The notes under the pieces are model-generated. The model had not been told where the DNA came from. It saw only the letters and a program-made list of their open reading frames with translations, and did not search any database. The position numbers and the translations under genes were made by a program. 64,000 bases of DNA, from assembly GCF_030272615.1 (NCBI RefSeq), contig NW_026728904.1:62001-126000 (forward strand), in the 5' to 3' direction. Positions 19,761 to 32,867 of this stretch are shown here, in pieces (positions within the stretch are counted from its first letter, which is position 1; each line of letters starts with the position of its first letter). The DNA comes from Cryptomeria japonica. Taxonomy: Eukaryota > Streptophyta > Pinopsida > Cupressales > Cupressaceae.

Positions 19761-20750
19761 GATTATGTGGAAATTTTAATAAAGTTGGCTGCAAGTTTCC
19801 TTTCAAAGGTCACCTTTGTGGTCAAATTATTTGGTATGCCTAGGAAGGTGTTAAGCCTTAGCTCTGGTGGACTAACTCTAGCTTTTGATATATTATTTAT
19901 TTTAATGAGCATTACATCTAGCGTTCTCAACTCATTCAAGTTCAGGGACTTCCTATGGCTAGGTTGTCGTGGGTTCATGCCTTATGCTTCCATTAAGTGT
20001 GGCATTCATACCGCTTAACATTTGTTTTCTAGGGCCTTGATGAGTCTGCATTCATGGGAGGATATGAAAACTGAATCTCGGCTCTCATAGCCAAATTAGG
20101 ATACTTTTGACATCATTTTGTCTACTTTCCTTATGAATACACCACACAAAATTGGCCTTCACTCTATGATGCCTTGGTGAAAATATTGGTGCTAATCTCT
20201 AGACACAACCTTTTCTAACTACAAGCCATGCTTTCGTTATCATTGGTTCTATCCTCATCTTCCCATGGTGTTTTCTTTGAACATTTGATGGCACTTGCAA
20301 TCGCCATTATCTATGTGGCAATGTAGGGTTCAAAATATTTGTTATGATATTATTGAGCCTAAGCACACCCACTTTTCCTAGTGTATTCTTTTCCAAGGCT
20401 TACCTTTAGGCTCTTGCCTTCAACATATGGGTGTTATTGACCCTTGCTATCCTATTTTTGAACAACCAATCTTTAAATAATATTTTTCTCTAGTCCTCCT
20501 AACAAAGATCTAGAATAATATCCTCAACTTCAAGAGAATCCCAAAATAAGTGTTGAGATGGAGAATGGGTAACAATATTTCTAATGTCTTTTTGGAAGAC
20601 AACTAGGTGAGCTATTCTACATTGTGTTCCTTCCCTTCTTTCAGTGACCTTATTGTTCCTTTCACTCAACACTTTGGAGTTAATTTGTATGATTATGTGG
20701 ATTGAAGGGAGGATAGACCTAGATGGAAGTTTTTTCCTTCTCATATTCTT
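19761..20750. other. Unresolved stretch before the LINE remnant
   Basis: Fragmented frames on both strands with no domain that I trust. It may be heavily decayed LINE reverse-transcriptase sequence, since recognisable LINE C-terminal domains follow on the plus strand. Confidence 0.25.
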
Positions 20751-20889
20751 CCAAGAGGTGAGTTGACATCTTTGTTTCTAGAAACCGTAGGTGATTGTCA
20801 ATTTTTTGTTTCAATAGGAAGGATGACGATGGTTGGTCCCTTGATTCAGAAGGCAACTTATCTATTTAATTAGCCTACAACTTGGAAGA

Positions 20890-22275
20890 TCATAATGTTG
20901 GGAATAGGGACTACATCTAGAAGCTTATTTGAGATCAAAATATCATTCCAAAAGTTGCTCATTTCTAGTGGTCCACCATACACATGTTTCTCACTACAAA
21001 TAACCTTGTCAGGAGAGGGTTTCGTCTTGTCAACTAATCTTCTATTTTCCCAATATAGGAAGAATCAGTGGATCATTTGTTTATCCACTTTTATTTTGCC
21101 AATGGCATCTAGAATAAGGTGTTCATTGCTTTGCATACTAGATGGGTGCATCATGTTAATACAAAGAGGCTTATTGAATCATGGAAGGACAACTCTTCCT
21201 TCAAACCCACAGTTATTCAAAACCTTTAGGATTAGGCCCCCACATTTTTAGTTTTATTTTTTTTTAAAGAGAGAAATAAAAAAAAAAAATTAGAAGAGTC
21301 AAAAGAGAGATAATCCATCTTTCAAATAATGATGAGTGCAATTGAAGAGAACATCAACTTTATTAACCATACACTTGGAATTACTTGTCAGGAGAGACTG
21401 GGGAGTTACTTGTAGAATGGATGACCTTAAAGTAAGCAAGAAGACTCTTAGGAATCATGTGAGATGGAAGAAGCTTGAACCAAACTGGGTAAAACTAAAC
21501 TTTGCTGGTTGTAGCAAGGGCAACCCTAGGGTGACCATTGTGGTGGGTGTTATAAGATATTTGAATGGATTTTTTTTGGAACAATATGCAAGAGATGTGG
21601 AGATTGAGACAAATGAGGAGGTAGAGGCCATCACTCCATGGTGGGGCCTAAAGAGAATTTTACACTACGGTTTTAATAAACTTCTAATTGAATGGGACTC
21701 TAAATTAATCATAGATATTATAAACTTGAGATCCAATCCTCCATGGAAGTTCAATAACTATATAGTGGATAGCGAGGATATGATTGACTAATCTTGCATG
21801 TGGTGGCTACAAATTTTTTCAGGGACGAAAATAAACTTGTTGACACCTTAGACAATGAAGGACTCAAATTTAGAGAGTGGAATTATTGGACGTGCAAAGA
21901 AGGAGAGGTCCCAAGCCATGTAAGGGACATTATATTTAATGATAGGAATGAAAGAATTGTTAACTATGGAGGATAAGAATATGCTTAAAATATTTTCTAC
22001 TATTATTGTAACATGGATTGCCACTCGACACTATGTATTGGATTTCCCACTGAAGGTTGACATGATGGGGTTGTGTCATGATGATCTTGAAAGCTTTTCT
22101 AATTGGCAAATAAAACATAACAAATTTGACATATCTATCTACCCTTGGGTTTTGGGGTTATGGGATATTTTCATGTGCACAAGGTAGATGTATGAATGCA
22201 CCTAGAGAGGGGTGGGTTGTAATTATTACTATTTATGGAAAGGTGTAGTTCATAAAAAAAATAAAAAATGAAATG
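20890..22275 (+). pseudogene. 3' end of an L1-type LINE (zinc-binding RT region and RNase H)
   Basis: Around 21059-21210 the plus strand reads 'EESVDHLFIHFYFANGI' and later 'RLIESWKDNSSFKP', the zf-RVT region that follows plant LINE reverse transcriptase. From 21471 to 21785 it reads 'EPNWVKLNFAGCSKGNPR', 'NEEVEAITPWWGLKRIL', 'LLIEWDSKLIIDIINLRS' and 'NPPWKFNNYI', a plant-type RNase H (RVT_3) in which the first catalytic Asp (usually NFDG) is Ala. A frame change leads to 'FFRDENKLVDTLDNEGLKF' at 21820-21880. Near 22250-22275 an A-rich tail ('cataaaaaaaataaaaaatg') marks the likely 3' terminus. Multiple stops and frameshifts: a dead 5'-truncated copy. Confidence 0.7.
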
Positions 22276-22709
22276 AGACCTTTCTCTTGTGGCATAGGGA
22301 GTAAGGCTTTGTTGGTTATCTAGAAAGATCAATCACTAAATTTTTTGCTTTAGTTTTGGGTCTTGCTAATATTGTTTCTGATTTCTAGAAAGAAAGAGCT
22401 ACTACCATGGAACAATAGAGACTAAGGATTGAAGCAACCTCATTACAATGGGAGAGTTAAGGTTAGGGGTGTCAAGATGAAAGTTTTAGAAGAGCTCATT
22501 GTGCAAGCTATAGGCATAAAATGTGAAGTTGAAAGGCTTCCCATGTTGAGATAAAAGCAGGTGTATGAGAACTACACAATTTATTTGGAAAGCAGGGGAC
22601 TATTTGAAAAGACACTAAAATGGATTTAGTCAAAAATAACTGCAACAGGGATGAAATGCTAAAATAAAATATTGTACAATATCATATCATGAGAACTAGT
22701 GCAACATCT

Positions 22710-23120
22710 ATATGTCTATGCATTAATCTAGTATTCAAAGAGTTATAGCTCCAAGAAAAAATAAACACTAAGGAATGCAAAAGATAATACATATAAAATA
22801 TAATTTGAAACAAGATAAACTATTATAGGGCATGACTTTGGCACTAGGGGAAAGAATGATCAGGCAAATACCAAATGAACCTAAAAAAATGCAAAATAAT
22901 ACAAACACCAAAATGAGTCCAAAACATAATGTGATTATGCATTTTTTACATTAAACTTACAATACTAAGCTCAAAATTATTATATATTAATACACAAATA
23001 AAAAATTTAATTGATTGTGCATTATTGATCAAATAGCTAGTATAGTTTAATTTTATTTTTTTCAATTCATGTTAAAGCTAGAATAATAGTTGAAATTATT
23101 AAGCAATCAGAATAAGATGT
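22710..23120. repeat. Dispersed repeat family A, copy 1
   Basis: Shares 'aataaacactaaggaatgc', 'aatacatataaaatataatt', 'ccaaaatgagtccaaaacat' and 'actaagctcaaaattattat' in order with 38157-38507, and its first 150 bp with 62156-62278. No coding capacity. It could be a non-autonomous transposon or LTR fragment. Confidence 0.75.
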
Positions 23121-23558
23121 AAACCCTAAAGATTAATTTAGTTGCAAATATTCGCCAATGGTGAATTTTTCACGTTGGTGACTTGGGAAATGGCGAATAT
23201 TTTGTATCGACTGGGGCTGACCATGTCGCCAGATCATTATCAATTTCTGTCAAAATCACAACTCAATTGCCATATGTTTTATGTAATTAAATGTTTCTAT
23301 TCGAGGATTTCACCAATACAATAAATGGTGGACACACGTTAAATTTAATTTTTTCGCGTACACTCTCCAAGGTTGCCTTAATAGATGACCATAATTTGCC
23401 TATAGGCATATGAAGATTTGTTAGCCAGGAGGACTCAATTTGCTTGACATTTTACCAATGTGTTTCTCCATTCACCCCAATTTTCCCCAACTATATTGTA
23501 TTTGCCAATTTTTTTGGACGACCCATAATCGCCTCAAAAATTACATGTCGTGTTATAG

Positions 23559-26459
23559 TTGAGCGAGATTCACCAGATATTTGTATACCATATAAAATTC
23601 CCACGAAATTCGCCATATAAGGATTGGTATAAATACATTGAAAGATCATATCCATCTCTACACAATCTGGTGGGTTCTAGGCTCCGAATTCGGATCAATA
23701 GAGAAGTTTTAGATCAAGGACAATCATTGTTGTTTACTGCATTGACGACTGCTAATAACCTAAAGGTGAGTGATCATATTTTTTGAAGTGTTATGATATT
23801 ATTCTAAATTTATCCATATATGTTTGCACTGTCGAGTTCATTCTTATTCAGTGGGGACCCATTAGTGCCAAGTCATCACCGGGGAGATTTAGACCTTAGA
23901 CATCTAGATTGTAGGTTGTAGGGCTAGTGAAATATATATTATACTTTATAGTCTATTATTGGTCCTTCAACAAATTGATATTTTTTTTGCAGCCTTTATT
24001 TCATTGGAGATGTCAAATAGGAAGAAGGGTTGGAAACCTGACTGTGGAGAAGGCCATAAGAGGCCAACAAATCACAAAACGTTGTCTTCGTACTTTGGCT
24101 TTGGAAAATATTGTGGTGAAAGTCAGGAAGGTACATCATCATAAGTACAAGTACAAAATTCACAATCTACATCGTATGTTGAAGATGATGATGAATCTGA
24201 TATCTTAGATCATGATGATCTTGAAGAAGATTATCTGGTAGATGCCCAAGTTAGTCAAAATGATATAATTGACTTGGGTGATAATTCCACTAATGATAAT
24301 GCACGAAAGGGGAAAATAAAAGCTAGATCAAAAAAGGATTGGGAGTGGGATATGTCAATGAAGAATTTTCAAATTAATTGGGCATCAAATTATCCATTCA
24401 TTGAACCAATAGAGAATGCAATTGAAGGTAAGCCACCAATAGAATGCAAGTGTAATATTTGCACTTGGAAACATAACAAGGAAATTAGGTTGCAGCTAAA
24501 ATTTGACACCATAGAAAAGCATATGGGTAAAGTTTATAAAAAACAAATGATAGACGGAGTTGAAAAATCAATGATAAGATGGAAAACAAAGTAGGAATTT
24601 AAGCATGTGAGGAATGCCAAAGAGTATTATTTTTATGATAAAAGACAAATGAAGCCTGCTGAAGTTAAAGGTTCTATTAAAGCTAGTTCTGGAAAAGAAA
24701 TGCAAATAGAACAACTGGGAAAACTTGTTTAGCTAAGTGTTGCTTTTTATATTTTGAGCAGAGGGCATGCTATTATAGATTTCCCATCAATTAGTGGTTT
24801 ATTACACTTTTTGAAAGTTACTAACTATCCTAATAGTCACTGGTCAGTAAATAGTGGATGGGAATGGGCAAGTTGTCTTGCCGAGGTTGAAAAAGAAGAC
24901 ATAAAGGAAAAAATAAGAGTCAAAATTTATTGCATTTTATTTAGAAAAAGTTATGGCAGTAGAGAATTCTTCATGGGTATGTATGCATGTTTATACTATA
25001 CAAAATCATGCCCGCCAACCTTATCTACTATCTATTGCTAAAATGAAGGATAATGTGACAACAGAAAATTTATTTCAACTAGTAAAAAGATGTTTAATTG
25101 AATATGGAGGTATGGATGACATGACGGTTGCCAAAAAATTGGTATGTGTTGGATCAGATGGAGCTTTAGTAATGCAAGGTCACAGGAATGGTCTTTGTAC
25201 AAAGATTGAAAGTTCTTTTGCATCGTACATTACTGCAATTCACTACATGGCTCACATAATGAATCTAGTTTTGAGAATTGTGAGCAAGTATGCTTCAGTA
25301 AAAAAAATTGAAATTTTAATCAGAGAGCTCTACTCACACTTCTATCAAAGTCCCAAACGATTTATGAAATTTCGACACTTTGCTTATGGAATAACTGATG
25401 GGAACAAGCTTCTCAAGGATAATGATACAAAGATGGATCTCTTTGGATGGTCCAGCGCATCGATTGTTTTTAGAATATCCATCCTTGAATGGACTATTTC
25501 ACACAACTCGCGATGAATCAGAGCAACCAAAATTTTTTGGCCTTCTTCAAAGATTAAGTAATCTAGAGACACTCTTAACTTTAGCAGCTCTTCTACCCAT
25601 AGTAGAGGAAATAAGGAATATTATGAAGGTTGCTCAAAAAAGAGCTCTGTATATTGTAGAATATTCTATGTTGCGTAAGATGACATGCATGACCCTCGAC
25701 AATCTCTATCAAAACCAACCAACACTATCTAATGAAAAAATTGTTAAGTGGCAAACACTCATAGATTTTAACATTCCTGATAATATTTTACAAATCGGTG
25801 CAAATGGGGAGGTATGTGCTAATGTATGGGGAGTTCATATACCAATACAGTTCTATGCCACAGTCGACCCCGAGGAACCAAGAAAGTGCCCCAAGAAGCA
25901 ACTAGCAAGAGTTTCAAAGGAAGATTTCGACAAGATTGTTGAGTGTGTAACTACTTCTGTGAAAGAAATTGACTATGATATTTTCTCACAGATTAGAAGC
26001 AGATTCCCTCTTGACAATCTACTCAAAGCCGTGTCTATTGTGTTTCCTTAATATTGGAGCCTGAATAGTGCATCTGATTTTTGAAGTAAACTACTAACTT
26101 TGATAAAATAATTTTGCATATCCATAGAATTGAATGGAGTAACTATAAATGGAATATTAGAAGAAACTCATCATAGAGAGAAATCATCTTATTTTGCATA
26201 CACTATGAGGGAACAATGTGGTAGAATAGAGAACCCCCACGAAGAGGGATCATTAGCAAGGCTTTAGAAATATATAGCTGAGAACACAACGTTGCATGAT
26301 TCAATGCCAGAATATTTGAAGCTTTCTGATTTATATCTTACCATGATATTGGGTTTAGTGGAAGATGAGAGAGTTTTCAGTGCTCTGGGGTTCCTAAAAC
26401 CAAAGCTAAGAAACAAACTAGACAAAAATTTGGAAAATTTCTTGAGGCTCTAAACATAT
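23559..26459 (+). pseudogene. hAT-like transposase, decayed
   Basis: A non-coding first exon appears to end at AAG/GTGAGT (intron 23766-23992, acceptor TTTTTTTTGCAG). ATG 24010 opens 'MSNRKKGWKPDCGEGHKRPT'. An acidic region and a zinc-finger-like segment ('CKCNICTW', 'FDTIEKHMGK', about 24445-24530) follow. The RNase H-like core reads 'KKLVCVGSDGALVMQGHRNG' and 'AIHYMAHIMNLVLRI' (25125-25280), matching the ZNF862/KIAA1586-type branch of hAT proteins. After further broken frames the C-terminal dimerisation motif appears at 26340-26450 ('MILGLVEDERVFSAL', 'KPKLRNKLDKNLENFL'). In-frame stops at 24144, 24594 and about 24732 and frameshifts near 24930 and 25400-25500 make it dead. Terminal inverted repeats were not found. 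Confidence 0.78.
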
Positions 26460-27277
26460 TGTTGGCATTGCAAACTATAATGGTAATTGAAGGTGATTGA
26501 AGGTGTTGTCATTTATGGAAACCTTGCAACCTTGTGGATGCCTTCAGGCCATCTTGTGGCATTCATCTGGTAAACCACTGGCAGGCACCAACACCGACAG
26601 ACACTTCACCGGCAACAACAACAATGTATATTGGTACCCCAGCAGACAGGAACAACCTTTGATTATTGTATTTAATTGTAAATATATTTTGTAAAGACAA
26701 CATGGCATATTGTAATAAGACTCATATATGTATGAGATCTTGTAAATCATTTTGACATGGATGATAGATATAGAAGATGAATATGGTATAAATGATGAGC
26801 GAATATTAAGGCAGATTTTGTATAAGGTTATGGTTATAGTATGAGCTTAATCCAGTACTGAACCTGGCATAGCAGATGCTGATTTGTAGTAGTACATTAT
26901 ATTGGATTCTCGTAATCCATTTTGTAAGTCAGTGAGACTTCCAATTTGTATATGAGCAGTGACCTCTAGCCAGTCGGCCTTCCTGTATGTGCAGGCACCA
27001 CATTGTAAGTAATATCCATTCATTGGCCAGTGAGTGAATATTTTGGGTCACAAATCCCACCGAGGTTTTTCCCACACCAGGTTTCCTTATTAAAATCTTG
27101 TGTTATGGTGTGCTTTCTATGTTGTCTTTATTGTTCCTATTTACTGCATTAATTCTCATTTACCGGTACACTGTTTTGGAATACAAAATACTTAATAAGG
27201 TCAAATATTTTGTTAACCAGTTAGATACTGATTCACCCCCCCTCTCAGTATCTTTGGGGCTGTTATTAATCCTAACA
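26460..27277 (+). mobile_element. Solo LTR (818 bp)
   Basis: Begins TGTTGGCATTG, ends CCTAACA, and is flanked by the exact 5-bp duplication CATAT (26455-26459 and 27278-27282). Near the 3' end it carries 'ccaccgaggtttttcccac' and 'attcaccccccctctcag', words of Copia-type plant LTRs. No internal sequence remains, so it arose by LTR-LTR recombination. It landed just after the hAT dimerisation motif. Confidence 0.88.
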
Positions 27278-27282
27278 CATAT

Positions 27283-27520
27283 AGGTATGATTTCCACACT
27301 TTTCCTTACAATAGGACACTAAAAAATCAGGAGGTCCAAATGTGAAAGAAGAGGTTTGGGAAACACTTCAAACCAAAGTGCTAGTGGGACTATTGACTCA
27401 TGTACTGGACCTACTGGTAGCATTGAGATGTAGTTAAATAAAGGCATGTAGACTCAGAGTGAAGAAAACACAAATAAGAATCAAGAAAGCTTTGAATTTG
27501 ATGAGGATGAATGGCAACTA
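27283..27520 (+). pseudogene. C-terminal tail of the hAT transposase beyond the solo LTR
   Basis: After the second CATAT the plus strand continues with Ser/Thr-rich sequence and ends in an acidic 'ESFEFDEDEWQL' before TAA near 27523, a plausible hAT-type C-terminus. This continuation is inference from position and composition only. Confidence 0.4.
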
Positions 27521-27523
27521 TAA

Positions 27524-28990
27524 GACATTGATATTTATTAATCTTATTACTATATCTTGTCATTCATATTACAAAAGCATATTATTGTGGTTGATAACTT
27601 GATGATATTTTATGAGTCTATCAACTTTTTGCAATTAGAATTTAATATTGATCTTTGTAATTGTATTTTTTAGCTTTCTATTTCTAGATTTAAAATAGTA
27701 TAATAAAAGACCATAATGTGTTTATTGATATAGAGATGTTTATTTAGACATGTTGAGAACTTAGATTTTCATTAATTTTTTTCAAAATATAGTCATATGA
27801 TACAATTTATTCAATACACCACTCTGTGTGATTCTCTATGCAAAAGTCAATACAAAGTTTCAGAACCCTTTGCAAATGACCTTGAATTCCCTTTTATAGA
27901 AACAAAGGAGCAACAACAGCTTTAGGTCGATTTGCAACATGTGAAGACTCGACATCAAAATCAATTATTAAGGTACTGAACATTGAATATATCCTCCCAA
28001 TTTCCATCAGTATCACAAACTCAACACAAATTTACATGGTCATCACATGACGGATTAGCAATTTAGCAATTTAACAACTACTACATGTCTGATCTCTCTT
28101 GTTCAAAATTAAATATTAATTTAAGCCATGAAAATTTAAATATAGATAATAGCAGTGCCCAAAACCTATTAATCAGAAATAGAGAAATGCAAAAATTTTA
28201 AAACTTGGGAGAATTTGAGAATACAAATTTACAGGCTGAAGGTTTGCACTGTGCATCATAAATTCATAAGCTGGACTAGCAATAGCGAGTTCTGGTTTTT
28301 TCCTATTCATAAAACAAATTTATTTCAAGCGATGCCAAATTCCAAACAAAAAAAATACAAAACCTTGAAATTAAGAGTAAAAGAAGAAAATTGTGCAATA
28401 CATACTATGATTCTTGAGATTTATGTGCCAGTTTTTGTAGAGTGCTCCAATCTTCATCTGATGGAAGGTCAATATTATTTAAACTATGGAAAGTCAACTA
28501 CAACTTCGTCAACAACCCATATTTAGAAGAGTGACTTGACCCAATATCACATTCATAGTTATAAATGGTTTGATGAATTCTTGAAAGTTTTGGGAAGTTG
28601 TGTTCTTAGGAAGCAAGTCTAAATCAGACTTCATTTTTATCTCCATGTTTTTATTGTAAGCTTATTTTTCAATAAATTTATTTGATGGGTCAACGGTCTT
28701 AGGCAAACCAAGTTTAATCAAAGTAGTTGTCTTTTCTTGCAGCTTCACTATCTTTTTGCCACATTTATCCATAACTTCTAATGTTTCCCTTAGTTTCTGG
28801 CATTTTTGAAGGATAGATGATGTCTAAATTGTGGTGTTAATGTGTCTGTTAATTCCCTTGGATGCCAAATAGCTGTCACTAGTATTGTAGACTACTTGCA
28901 AAATCTATTTTTCTATATCCTCTTTTGAATAAACATGTATGCTCTTCTCAATGTGCCCTTTGATTTTCATATAAATTAAACTCAGACTTT
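27524..28990. other. Intergenic AT-rich DNA
   Basis: No supported gene or repeat on either strand; only short chance ORFs. The hAT 3' end should lie in the first part but I cannot place it. Confidence 0.45.
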
Positions 28991-29027
28991 CATTCAATTC
29001 AAATCATTCACACAACTTGTCACTCCT

Positions 29028-32000
29028 CTACATTATTTTTCCCCAAATGTTTTTTTGTATATACTTCATTGTATTTTTCATATTATCTTTAAATCTATCC
29101 TGCGAAGTTTTAATTTTATCATTTGCATTGTGCAGGTCTTCTTTCATTTGTGCAAATATTTTTCTTTCTTTCTCTACTTCCTCTTCCAATTTTTTTTCTT
29201 TTTCCTTCTCATGATCCAATAGGTCTTGTATTTTTCTTATTTCAACAGCAGCAAATTCATAACTTTTGTATAATTTTTTAAAACTAGCTCTTTCGTCATC
29301 AATTTTATTATTGCTTTTAGCCAGTTTTTCACTTAGGTCCTTCAATTCTACATCCATCTTTTCTTTCTCTACAATTTCTATTGCAGATCCCAAATTTTTT
29401 TATCCTTTTCTATAAATCATTGCACTTGTTATCTGTTGCTTTCCTCTTTGATTTTTTGTTTGCGAGGTTTGCCTATAACTTTTCTACTTGTTTCTCTAGT
29501 TTATTTTTTTCTCTCTCCACCTTTAGCAGTGAAGTGTAGACCACTTCGTTGGTCTTTTTTGACATACTAATGTTGTTCACATTTTGTACTTTGGAAAAAT
29601 CCATTTGGAGGGTGCTAACTTGAAATTCGGAGGGACCTATCTGACTATATGGTGGATTTTTATCTTTATTTGGGGGCATAACAACCATGAACTCCATCAT
29701 ATCTTTGTGTGGGTCAAATGTTGGAAATACCCCATTCCTTGTAGGTTGTTCATCTAAAACTTCAGTCAGGGCAACCCTATGCAACACTCTCTCTTTTTCT
29801 TTATTTGCATTTGTTGTGTGTTCAAATTTTTCATAGTAATCATGAAATTGAAAATCTAGGCTTGCTGAAGCAATTGAATATTTGAAAGGTAAAATAGTAG
29901 AGGCTCTAGTTCCACCCATGCCTATGGTTTTAACTAATACATTATGAGGAGTACCAACAACCATTCCTGATCCTCTCCCACTGTCACTTGCATGTGTACT
30001 TATTATAATATTTTGAGGGGTCTGTTCTAAAACTGCAAATGATAGATTTGTAGTGGCAGTGGAACTTGATATAGGATTATAAATAGTATGAGTATCTACC
30101 ACTAGTGGCCTCTTGCGAGAGATATTTTGTTGTTTCACTTGTCCAACACCAAGACAACTAGTATCAGTAGTAGTAACCATGGCAACCCCACCAATCGGAG
30201 TGGCACTTGACTAAACAATGAACACTAATAGGAATACTATCCCCAGATTCCCCACTAGTGGTAGTGGCACTTGATTCACCACCAATGGGAATACCATGAT
30301 GTGGTGGTGGTTGTCGATTTGAACCTATAACAAATGTAGGTGGACCCTAAGGGTAATGAGTAGTACCTTTCTATGATGAATCTGATGAATCAAGTCAAAT
30401 GACTGGTTTAATAGGAGCTTTTGATTTTGAATCTGATGGATGTTATACCTCAGGTGGATACCAAATGCCTTCTCTTCTGGGACCTAGACAACCACCTTCA
30501 AAACCTATTTTTTCCACAATGTTTGCCCATTTTCTATATTTTTCTTTCATGGACTCATTGACTCCACCTAATATTTAAGGGACTGTAGTAGTTGTTGGAG
30601 TGGGCTCACCCTCATACTCATTTTCATCATCACTCGTGTCATATGTTGTTGTGGGATGCTCCATATTCCACAATTTTCTAAACTCTACATCCTCCTCAAT
30701 GGACTCAAATTCTGCACTAATCTTTGGTTCACTGAGATTCTTCCTCATAGTCCAAAAATTATTTATTTTGGTTTGAGTCCAATAACTGTCTTTACATTCT
30801 TGCAGAATTGTTTTAGGAATAGATTTGTTAGATGGATTAGTAGATTTTTCGTAGAAATTGTAGGAGCTCCTATTTTGGATGCTCTCCACTGTTGTCCTCT
30901 ATGTGTGCAATTCCATAATTTGTCATGACAATTCTTCTGTTGAAATGTTATTGTCAGTGGCAATTTTCTCCATATCTTTTTTTACCTCATCCCAGGAGTC
31001 CATGTTTCTAATCTTTTCTAGCAATAGTTTACTTTCATGTTGACATAACGGTGAAGAGTTCTCATTATTCTTAAGCCTTGTTTGAACTACACTGATTGGA
31101 TCATACTGCCAGAGACCCTCATCACCAAAGCTATAAACTGTCAAAAAATCATTTGCCACATTTAATGCTTTTCTCTCAAATGTGAACCCTCCACATGAGA
31201 AAGAAAAGGAAGGAAACATGCTATTCTTTTGTTGACCATGAAATTTCCTATCTATGCTCTCCAATTGTTGTACACATTCCAATGCAAATACCCTCTCTGT
31301 CACATATATTGGAAGTCTATATGGTTTTACTATTGTTTCGTAAAACCTTAACATAGTGTATTCTTCCATGAAAAACCAATCCATGAATTGTATTTGACTT
31401 TTGAGTTGAATTCAATCTCTACAAGGCACAGGCAATCTACGCATTGGAGTGCTTGTAATTTCATTATACATTGGTGCCAAAAATAAGTCTACAAAATGGT
31501 TGTATCTCTTTCTATTATCATGCCTCCTTATCTTTGGTGTCCATTCATATATTGGACACTCTGTTCTATTCTGAGTCTTCCCATCAATCTTATAGCTCAC
31601 AATGTGAATATTGTTGGTCTCGAATATTGCATGATACTTGGATAGAAGAAGATAGCACAAGTAGGATGAGAACCTAAATGTCTTACAAGAACCTTTTTTT
31701 ATCATTAGTAATTGTTTTTGCATGGATTGAACAACGTGCTCAACAAACTTATATCTTACTGGTTGACTTACACAATGAATATTAAAAATCATTTCAAGAA
31801 GGCTAGCACCCACTTCCCTATTATTTTTCAATCCTAGGCAAAATGTCAGCAAGGAAATAGTATCCCAAACCTATGGAAAAAAAAAATTATAATCATAAGG
31901 AGGCTTATGATTCTAATCCAATGGAGTATCACACGTTATTAGAGCTCTGATAAATGAATTTCTATGAATTGGATCGAGACTCTCATATTTCTTTGCCAAC

Positions 32001-32460
32001 TTTCCTAGGTCAATGTGGAAGTTTGAGTTTTGTGCTTCAAACCAGGTAGGTTCAACAAACGAGAAAATTCTCCCATGTTTATGGATAGAATTTCCTCTTT
32101 TGTATTTTTATTGACAATTGATTTTTTATCTTCATCATAATTTTTGGCGTAGACCATGATAAATTGAGGGCAAGGGAATACTTTAGGTAACACCATGCTT
32201 CCCAATCCAACATCCCACGATGCAATTTTAATTGTTCTTTGTTTTAGCATTGTGTTGAAAATAATAAATTTTGCCCTAATTGGATCTATTGCCTTATTAG
32301 ACAATACATATCTAATACCTATGATGCATGTTTCACTATGGATAGAAAGGTCATAAATATCATGGTATTCATCAGTGAAACCTAGTGTTTTAACTAGTTT
32401 GGTTAGGTCTATTTTTTTCCAATTGGCTTTATGTTGAACTACTGCTTCCCGGTTTCCCCA
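29028..32460 (-). pseudogene. Unrecognised multi-part protein gene with C-terminal coiled coil
   Basis: A series of coherent minus-strand frames. N-terminal globular part: 'NWKKIDLTKLVKTLGF' near 32415, 'AIDPIRAKFIIFNTMLKQ' and 'EEILSINMGEFSRLLNLPG' (32304-32040), then 31852-31412 ('EMIFNIHCVSQPVRYKFVEH') and 31384-30923 ('YETIVKPYRLPIYVTERVF'). A Ser/Thr/Pro-rich linker with an acidic 'TYDTSDDENEYEGEP' follows (30889-30575), then 30180-29473, and finally a long heptad-like coiled coil from 29540 to 29028 ('EKEKEKKLEEEVEKERKIF'). Frames shift between blocks, so it is multi-exon or broken. I do not recognise the family. 'FSRLLNLPG' and the layout recall ORFs carried by plant transposons, but no transposase or pol domain adjoins it. 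Confidence 0.5.
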
Positions 32461-32867
32461 TTGTTGTTATTATTAATAATTCAAAATAATGCAAGATACA
32501 AGATTTAAAATGCTAACCCTCAAATTGAGCCGTGAGATTAAAAAAGTAAATAACGCAGAATGTAGGTGTTCTATATTTTACCCCAAATTTTCTATTTCAC
32601 TAGATTGGCACAAACAGACTCTATTGCAACTTGCATTCCTCAATCTAGTAGTCATTTTTGAATCTCCCTTAATTTATTGGTTTGTCCATGAAATGAAATA
32701 CTATTATGAGTCACTTATTTTGAAAACACTAAAAAGTACAAAAGTAATACCTAAAGGGCAAAAATTCTAAAATTTTGTTGTAATTTTATAACTTATTATT
32801 AATATCTATTCGCTGTCGAAGGACCAAACATTCATTGCTTTAGTCTAAATTTTGAGGACAGTGGACA

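Noticed and set aside
20499-20744. 81-codon minus-strand ORF
   Set aside because: It opposes LINE-derived sequence and has no recognisable domain.
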